A DNA stretch of 64,000 bases, taken from positions 3,457,007-3,521,006 of the forward strand of contig CM032121.1 of NCBI GenBank assembly GCA_018894105.1. Direction: 5' to 3'. The notes under the pieces are model-generated. The model did not search any database. It was not told the DNA's origin and saw nothing but the letters and a program-made list of their open reading frames with translations. Positions 58,701 through 64,000 of this stretch are shown here, piece after piece (positions within the stretch are counted from its first letter, which is position 1; every line of letters begins with the position of its first letter). The DNA comes from Jacaranda mimosifolia. Taxonomy: Eukaryota; Streptophyta; Magnoliopsida; Lamiales; Bignoniaceae. Both the position numbers and the translations under genes were made by a program.

Positions 58701-59165
58701 TCCTTTCCAGCAACCATATTGCAAGACTTGCCTTCTCTTAGAAGATTAGAAATCCGTCGTTGCAAGAGACTGAATCCACTATCAGGACCACTGGAAAGAG
58801 AGTCAGCCTTGCGCTATTTGCAGATATGGGAATGTCCAGAGTTCAAATATTTTCCAGAAAGCATGCAACAACTAACTTCTCTGACAAATTTATTGATATG
58901 TTATTGTGAAGAATTACGTTCTTTACCAAACTGGCTGGGGCGTCTTCGATCGTTGTCAGAGATGAAGCTTTTTGGTTTGAAGTACTTGAACTCTTTGCCT
59001 GATGGCTTCCAGAGTCTGAAGTCATTGAGAAAACTAGACATAATTGGATCTGATCCACGGTTAGAAAAGAGATGCAAGAAACCAGAAGGCGAAGACTGGC
59101 CAAGAATATCGCACATCCCCCACATTATTATTGATCGTAATATTATACAGTACTGGGATTTGTAG
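55737..59165 (+). CDS. CC-NB-LRR disease-resistance protein, intact (NLR-B)
   Basis: Intracellular immune receptor of the RGA-like CNL class, expected to bind ADP/ATP and trigger defence on pathogen recognition. Single uninterrupted frame of 1,142 residues from the ATG at 55737. Rx-type coiled coil about residues 1-145 (DAEQKQRKSEPVQDWLRKLK). NB-ARC about 170-490: P-loop GMGGLGKTT 198-206, RNBS-A near 222-235, kinase-2 LLVLDDVW 273-280, RNBS-B near 301-308, GLPL box CGGVPLAV 361-368, RNBS-D with CFAYCCIFPKD 420-430, MHD 485-487. A leucine-rich repeat region follows to about 1120, ending in SLPDGFQSLKSLRKL-type repeats and a short tail. All key motifs are standard, so it should be functional. 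Its paralogue at 14486 is broken. The antisense open frames inside it are shadows. Confidence 0.96.
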   Translation: MANLLVSALVSTLVGNLNSAALQQIGLAWGLKDELNRLESILSTVQLVLQDAEQKQRKSEPVQDWLRKLKNVAYDAENILDEITIAGFKQRAYSQKGTCSRLNSYFSRQNPLLFRFKIAHKVKIVRERLDAIAEGRLKFHLTENVMESGAGHAVESRLTSSQVNELETYGRNEEKEMIIEKLIGGTRDHDLSVYAIWGMGGLGKTTLAQLVYNDERIQRHFELQIWVCVSDDFSIQRLVKEIIESIEKCGCNISALDPLLHYLQEKLRGKRFLLVLDDVWNENDRLWDRLKEVLRCGSEGSVLMVTTRIEKVALMMATIPIHHLGYLSEADCWSLFRQRAFKTVGEVGNFIAIGKALVEKCGGVPLAVKTIGSLMQFKSSEREWLAIKASEIWNLSDDKDDILPALRLSYDNLLPQIRQCFAYCCIFPKDYVMKENQLIELWMANGFIPSEGQTDLPLTGHLIFKELVWRSFFQDVNKNEMTCKMHDLVHDLAKSVMGHEICIVEHGKDLKIPKMLRHLSLDVASYYGIPQEKDKLKLPLIASNTLHSLIAYKYVLPFVQEDLSSFLSKQHYLRVLQLKNLSIEGMPGIEKLPNLVCKLEHLRYLAMPCYYCKRLPESLTCLYLLQTLKLRNSETLLELPKSLKRMKNLWFLDIEDHNSLLCTPPALRELTCLQRLSIFIVGQDSDTQIDQLKELNLGGKLSIRGLDNVRNFEDAKSANLIRKKNMTSLSLSWTRGTKNNSAEHFEDVLEGLQPYQNLEKIYIRSYQGSRFPNWISSLAFKSLTEICLEFCHRCERLPPLGKLSSLKVLKLYQMDSIKHLDAGWHGIGETSFPALTDLTIEGMPNFEEWTIPDSVESFPCLKCVKIRSCPRLNGLPSLPALRDLEIRDSSVALLRSIMFLTSLSSICLFDFAELDVFPGGLLQNHQALQELTICGFPNIRTLSDMLDNKSALRTLSLARCSGVESLPEGLKHLSCLEYLNIDEYDNLTSFPATILQDLPSLRRLEIRRCKRLNPLSGPLERESALRYLQIWECPEFKYFPESMQQLTSLTNLLICYCEELRSLPNWLGRLRSLSEMKLFGLKYLNSLPDGFQSLKSLRKLDIIGSDPRLEKRCKKPEGEDWPRISHIPHIIIDRNIIQYWDL

Positions 59166-59566
59166 CTACCTGAAATCAGTGGAATCCGAGCCCTCAGTCT
59201 AAAATAAATCTTTTATCTAATAATTAGATAAAAGATAGAAGGTATGTTTTGTTCCCTCTTCTCTTTATTTTTCGAGTTGTTGGTCATTTTTCTTGTAACA
59301 CTAAGGTAATATTCGATTATGTTTTATGTTTGATTTTGATATGTATTTTAGGGGAATAAATGTTGTAAGTAGTATTGGTGAATGTGAAAGTTGTATTGGG
59401 AAATCTAATGAATTTTTGGTTATATTTTGGAAAATAGTTAGAAATTTATTTTGGAAAGTGTCGGTGTGTTTATTTGTGTTCTGGGAAAGATATTTTTTAC
59501 TGTAGCAATTAAATTAATATTTTTTTGTTGTAGTTTTTGGATGAAAATGGAATTGAGTATATATAA

Positions 59567-59918
59567 AAAAAAATTTCCAACGTCTTCAATTTTAACCCCC
59601 AAACTTCTGACCAACTGCATTTCCACCCCAAAAGTTTCGACCCACTTTCAATTTGGTCCCTAACCTGTAATTGAATCCTCCAACTTTTATTTTTTACACT
59701 TTGACCCCCAAAATTCCTATTTTTGGACAGTTAAGTCCAAACAAAATTATTTGAGGTCCTCAAACTTTTATTTCTTTCACATGACCCCCAAAACTTCTGA
59801 AATCTTTGCAATCAAGTCCCTTTTTATTTATTTTCTAGAACCTTAAAATTTGATTATTCGATATCTTGATTTCTAAACCCTTATTTATCAAAATACCGAA
59901 TTTTAGGGGTGTTACAAC
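59567..59918 (-). mobile_element. Fragment of a Ty3/gypsy LTR (minus orientation)
   Basis: Reading the minus strand from 59918 it begins TGTAACACCCCTAAAATTCG, the usual start of chromovirus (Tekay/Del-type) LTRs, followed by AAGTTTTGGGGGTCA-type words repeated several times. Only about 350 bases are present. The family assignment is from memory of such LTR starts. Confidence 0.6.
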
Positions 59919-62853
59919 ACGTATACTTCTCAATCAAAAGAGGCCATAAACTTTAGAAATAATATTCGAGTCTTAAACCGCATATTCTCTTTTACCTCAT
60001 TTGGTGTAAAATTAGATAAAGAGATTGCATCTGCTAGGCATGGAGTTTATACTTTCTGAGCACAGGGTATGGTATATCATGATCTTCTAGGCTTAGTTCC
60101 AAATGAAAATGGCCCTAGTAATTTTCAGTTGTATTTTTTTTAAATTGAAAATGAGGTTGAGAATAGAATGAAGATATTAGAAAAATAAGACTCATCAGAA
60201 GCAATCGTGAGGAAACTTATAAAACTTATGGAGGTAAATATATATGCAAAAATCTTCAAAGATTAAAGGATTACCTTCTTTCAATGAATGATGTTCAGTG
60301 AATTTATAATTCCCCAAGTGTTGATCAAGTTGCAGCTATATGGGTCGAAGGAAATAATCCTAATACATTGATGGAACGAGATATTGTCATCCATGTGCAT
60401 TCAGGTCATAAACACATAATAAAGCACTATTATGGATGTTATGATCCACTTCAGTATCCACTTCTTTTCCCAAGATGTGATATAGGATGGCACCAAAACA
60501 TTCAAAAAAGGTGTGCCAAAATGTCCAATCATTCAACCCAAAAGAATCAATCCATCCAGGAGACCCCTACAAATAGTGCAACAATCGTTGAAGAGCAACA
60601 AACAGGTTTTCTTTTGTTCTATATATTATTCATTGTTTATTACTCTAGCATTGGAAAATGATAATTATTTATTTTTTATTCTCTATTAATAGATATACTA
60701 TATCAATCCTATTGTAATTCATTCTAAAAAATTCCATGGATATTGATACTTATATACTCAAAACTAGTTCTTCAACACATAATCCTGTTCTACAAGCACC
60801 ACAAAGCAACAACTTCTTATGTAATAATATCTCTTTTCAAATCATGCATAATATGAAAAAGTATTTTACGTAACATAATATTTTTTCTTCTGTTAGGTCT
60901 TGCTTCATATCTTCAATAATTGCGTTTGATGTAATACTTTTCAGCAGATTATTCACATGATATTGATAACTTTAATAGGGATCAACTTTCTTCTATGGAG
61001 GATATTCTTTTGCAAGAACGAGAAGGTATATGTCTATAAATTTAAATGCATATATCAAAATGAAATCAGACAATGTAGTAATATCTCTTCCTAAATTTTT
61101 GACTTGTATATTCTCTCATCAGTGCGAACATCTATCTATCAAGAAAGTAATAAAAAGGTATCATGTCGAGAATATAGTTGCTATAGGCTACATGTTAGAA
61201 GCCCAAGACATTCTACACTACTTTTTGCTAGAAGGCTATTGCAACAGTATTTAGTTGACATGTATATAAAATTGGAGACCTAAAGATTGGACTATTGTTG
61301 CCATATCCAAATAGACTTGAGATCTAAATTATACCAAGGAATCATAAATAGCATTCTCAAAGGAGAGACAAAGGGTAATGAAGTTGGAAAAACAACCATT
61401 CTTCCAGCATCTTTTATTGGAGGCCCAAGAGATATGCGGCGTAGATATCTTGATGCATTGGCATTGGTCCAAACATTTGGAAAACCAGATCTTTTTATTC
61501 AATGACTTGCAATTCAAATTGGAAAGAAATACAAGAATATTTGTATGATGGACAAAGAGGTCAAGATCAACTAGATTTAACTTCGTGAATTTTTCAAGGA
61601 ACTTATTAATAAAATTTTCCCAAGTTTGAGAAAGAATGTTGATTCAGCCAATTACATGACAAGTCAAGCAATACTAAAAGTTAGAAATGAAGATGTTAAT
61701 AAACTAAATGGAAAGTTGATCTCTATATTTGCTAGAGACACAAGGATATTTAGTAGTTTTAATGAAGCTGTTGATGATACAAATAAAGAGTATGAAGAGG
61801 AATTTCTTAACTCTTTGACTCCAAATGGTTTGCCTCCACACAAGTTGGTACTGAAAAAACAAAAAAAAAAATTCCCAATTATCCTTTTGAGGAATTTGGA
61901 TCCATCAAATGGATTGTGTAATGGTGCAAGAATGGTGTGCAGAGATTTCAAGAACAACATACTTGATGCAAAGATTGTATTTGGTCAACACAGTGGCAAA
62001 CATATATTTATACCTAGAATACCACTTTCGCCAACTGAAAATGAAGGTTACCTATTCAAATTCAAGCATAAGCAATTCTCAATTAGCCTCTACTTTGCCA
62101 TGACAATCAATAAAGCACAGGGCCAAACAATTTCAAATGTAGGAGTCTATTTGCCACAGTCAGTCTTCTCTCATGGCCAATTATATGTGGCTCTTGCTAG
62201 AGGAACATCACTATCTACAACAAAAGTCCTTATCAAACCAAATATTGCCAATGCTAGAGGAAAAATGTGCACAAAAAATATTGTCTACAAAAAAGTTTTA
62301 AATGCAGGTACTAACGTCATTTATTTTTTAATCAGCATATTATGTATTACTATCAAAAACACTAATAATACATTTTTTTTTAGTAGGATGCACATCACAT
62401 AGACAAGGCAATATGAAAGTAGAGGTATCAATACCACAAGACTCAAACATCTAAATGTAAGTCGACACAAAACTTTTACACACTTCTTCCATTTACTACT
62501 AAGTTCCTTATTACATTTCAAACTTCAAAATATACACTTAGTTCTTACAAATTTTCCATTTAATTTAATAAATGGTAGATTTTACTGAATTCTTGATTTT
62601 AAGCTTCTTTAGAGTTTAATATATTACCTTTATAAATTTTTTTTAGGTTTCGTTCAAGTGGATGACCAAGAAACACTATGACCCAACTAAGTATAGATTT
62701 ATATATTTATTAGTTTAATTTTTCAGTTGTATTATGCTACCAGAACTATGGAATTTTCAAGATGCACTGGATCTAAATTACTTAAGTAATATTTTGTATA
62801 TCAATTAAATATTAAATTTACAAGCCACGTGCAACACATGTGCACCTTTCTAG
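59919..62853 (+). mobile_element. Helitron remnant, internally deleted, with 3' terminus
   Basis: Degenerate pieces of the Rep/helicase protein in order: about 59930-60200 (RHGVYTF-like; YHDLLGL and FQLYFF in other frames), 60330-60530 (VAAIWVEGNNPNTLMERDIV, YYGCYDPLQYPLLFP), 61240-61505 (QQYLVDMYIKLE, ASFIGGPRDMRRRYLDALAL) and then, after loss of the Rep catalytic part and most of the helicase, 61626-62310. The 3' end has GTGCA...TGCAC (62829-62845) able to form a hairpin, followed by CTAG at 62850-62853 and host T, the Helitron terminus. The 5' end is missing. Confidence 0.82.
61626..62402 (+). pseudogene. Helitron helicase C-terminal fragment
   Basis: Open frame of 258 codons with Pif1-type helicase C-terminal sequence: YMTSQAILKVRNEDVNKLN, GLPPHKLVLKK, LLRNLDPSNGLCNGARMVC, SLYFAMTINKAQGQTI (motif V/VI region) and VFSHGQLYVALARGTS. 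It lacks the Walker A and B parts and the Rep domain, so it cannot act as a helicase. Confidence 0.85.
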
Positions 62854-63000
62854 TATATTGAAAATTGGGAAAAGTTTTGGGGGATAATAAAGGATAGGAG
62901 AATGTATTTTGGGAAAACATATTTTAGTGATTTGGAGGGAAAATGAGTGTATGATTGCTTATATTTCCCCAAAATAGAACATTCCCTAAAAGTTTTCTAT

Positions 63001-63390
63001 TACGTTTTCATTGTCTAACAAAATTCAAATTTTGATGCCTAATACGCAATAGATTATCCGAATTATATAAGAACATTAATCAATTTTTTTATGCATACAT
63101 CACTGTATGAATTTGCTTTCTTTTTCTTGATAGAGTCTGCTTCTGCACTAATTCATGTTTTTGCACTCTAGATTTTGAATTTTTTTGCTAATTGTATTGT
63201 ATTATTGTTCTATTCATTAACTTTGATATCTTTATTACATATTTGGAATCTGTCGCATTGAAATATGAGATTCAATTAAATGTTACCCATAATGTTTTGG
63301 TATAGGAGCACATAATGTGGCCATTTGTCTACTTCTGTGGATTTATTTGTTAACTCAGTTGTTAATTAATTGATATCCAAATATGATATT
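63001..63390. other. End of block B
   Basis: 63170-63388 matches A 18230-18475 (TTGCTAATTGTA, GGAATCTGTC, AATATGAGATTCAA, CACATAATGTGGCCAT). No gene. Confidence 0.65.
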
Positions 63391-63393
63391 TCA

Positions 63394-63490
63394 AACTTAT
63401 GCTTAACACGTGGAAGTTTTTGATGGGCTGGATGGGGTCTTTCATTCTCTTGTTTGACATTTTAAACAAGTGAGTAACGTTTGGTTATTG
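63394..63490. repeat. Start of a possible third duplication unit (block C)
   Basis: TTATGCTTAACACGTGGAAG followed by TTTTTGATGGGCTGGATGGGGTC matches A 12702-12790 (the zinc-finger gene promoter side). It follows immediately after sequence matching A 18475. Confidence 0.7.
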
Positions 63491-64000
63491 GGCCATTTTT
63501 GATAGGCTGGATTTAATGAATGTTGTAAATAGGATTGGAGAATGTGAAAGTTGTGTTGGGAAATTAATGAATTTTTGGTTATATTTTAAAAAATAGTTAA
63601 AAATTTATTTTGGAGAGTGTTGGTATTTTTGTTTCAGTTTTGGGAAGACATTTTTTTATTGTAGCAATCAAATTAATGTTTTTTTATTGAATTTTTGGGG
63701 TGAAAATGAAATTAAGTAGTCTTTTTTTTTTATTGTAAGAATAATACATATATATTGAAAAATTGGGAAGTTTTGGGAATGATGAAGGATGAGAGTATGT
63801 ATTTTGGGAAAACCTATTTTAGTGATTTGGAAGGGAAATGAGTGTATGTTTGGTTATGTTTTCCCAAAACAAAACATTCCCTAACAAGCCTTTTGGTTTT
63901 ATTTTTAGGACCTATTTTCATTTTCAACTATTTTTAAAAGTTGAAAATGTAGTCATAAATTGTAATTTTGAAATAAAAATGGAAACATGTTTGGATGAAT
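63491..64000. other. Repeat R2 and window end
   Basis: 63505-63900 is the second copy of repeat R1/R2; its second half (63750-63890) matches 62854-63000 closely. No gene. Confidence 0.6.

Larger units (their letters stand above)
59330..63000. repeat. Repeat R1, split by a nested insertion (59330-59566 and 62854-63000)
   Basis: The two outer pieces match R2 (63505-63900) in order: AATGTTGTAA...GGGAAAT and TTTTTGGTTATATTTT in the first, TATATTGAAAA...GGGAAAACATATTTTAGTGATTTGGA and ACATTCCCTAA in the second. The intervening 3.3 kb is therefore an insertion. Confidence 0.7.
51262..63390. repeat. Segmental duplication, block B
   Basis: Same-orientation copy of block A (11150-18475), enlarged by two MITEs (51429, 52652), a replacement at about 53140-53640, a LINE (54455) and the LTR/Helitron nest (59567-62853). 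It contains the intact NLR. Confidence 0.85.

Noticed and set aside
1..64000. tRNA, rRNA or known ncRNA genes
   Set aside because: I looked for tRNA-like A/B boxes and cloverleaf arms near gene gaps and found none convincing. A dedicated search such as tRNAscan-SE would be decisive.

Overview
This is plant nuclear DNA, most likely from a eudicot. The genes have multiple short exons with GT-AG introns, the intergenic DNA is AT-rich, and the transposable elements are plant lineages (Tnt1/Tork-like Copia, Tat-like Gypsy, LINE, Helitron, MITEs). The families (LIG6, ASF1, CC-NB-LRR, DTX/MATE) are plant-typical. The species cannot be told from the sequence.

Layout. (1) 1-12.7 kb is an ordinary genic stretch. 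It holds the 3' half of DNA ligase 6 (+), a complete ASF1 histone chaperone gene (+) whose promoter has an E2F site and whose leader has an overlapping uORF, and, convergent with ASF1, an eight-exon gene (-) for an acidic protein with one U1-like C2H2 zinc finger. (2) 14.5-17.9 kb is a CC-NB-LRR disease-resistance gene inactivated by two stop codons and one frameshift. (3) 18.8-42.1 kb is a cluster of four MATE (DETOXIFICATION) transporter copies, all damaged. One is a fragment. One has stops and frameshifts and carries a 5.3-kb Copia element in an intron. One is intact in every exon except for a 1,478-bp solo LTR inside exon 2. One is cut off next to a Gypsy structure. (4) 42.2-51.1 kb is a Tat-type Gypsy composite whose two LTRs face inward. 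(5) 51.3-59.2 kb is a second copy of the 11.2-18 kb block. It has a promoterless fragment of the zinc-finger gene, two MITEs, a truncated LINE, and an intact 1,142-residue CC-NB-LRR gene. (6) 59.3-64 kb holds an LTR remnant, a gutted Helitron with a recognisable 3' end, and a junction where sequence matching the end of the block (about 18.47 kb) is followed directly by sequence matching its start (about 12.70 kb). This looks like a third repeat unit beginning.

How it fits together. The window reads as a tandemly duplicating resistance-gene locus. One NLR copy is kept and one has died. A MATE transporter array lies between the copies, and successive transposons have landed on the duplicates. 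Because paired copies exist, several insertions can be dated relative to the duplication: both MITEs and the LINE are in block B only, and the 258-bp tandem repeat is in block A only. The housekeeping genes at the left end (LIG6 for DNA repair, ASF1 for chromatin assembly) look functional and unrelated to the resistance cluster. I saw no RNA genes, no CRISPR arrays and nothing bacterial.
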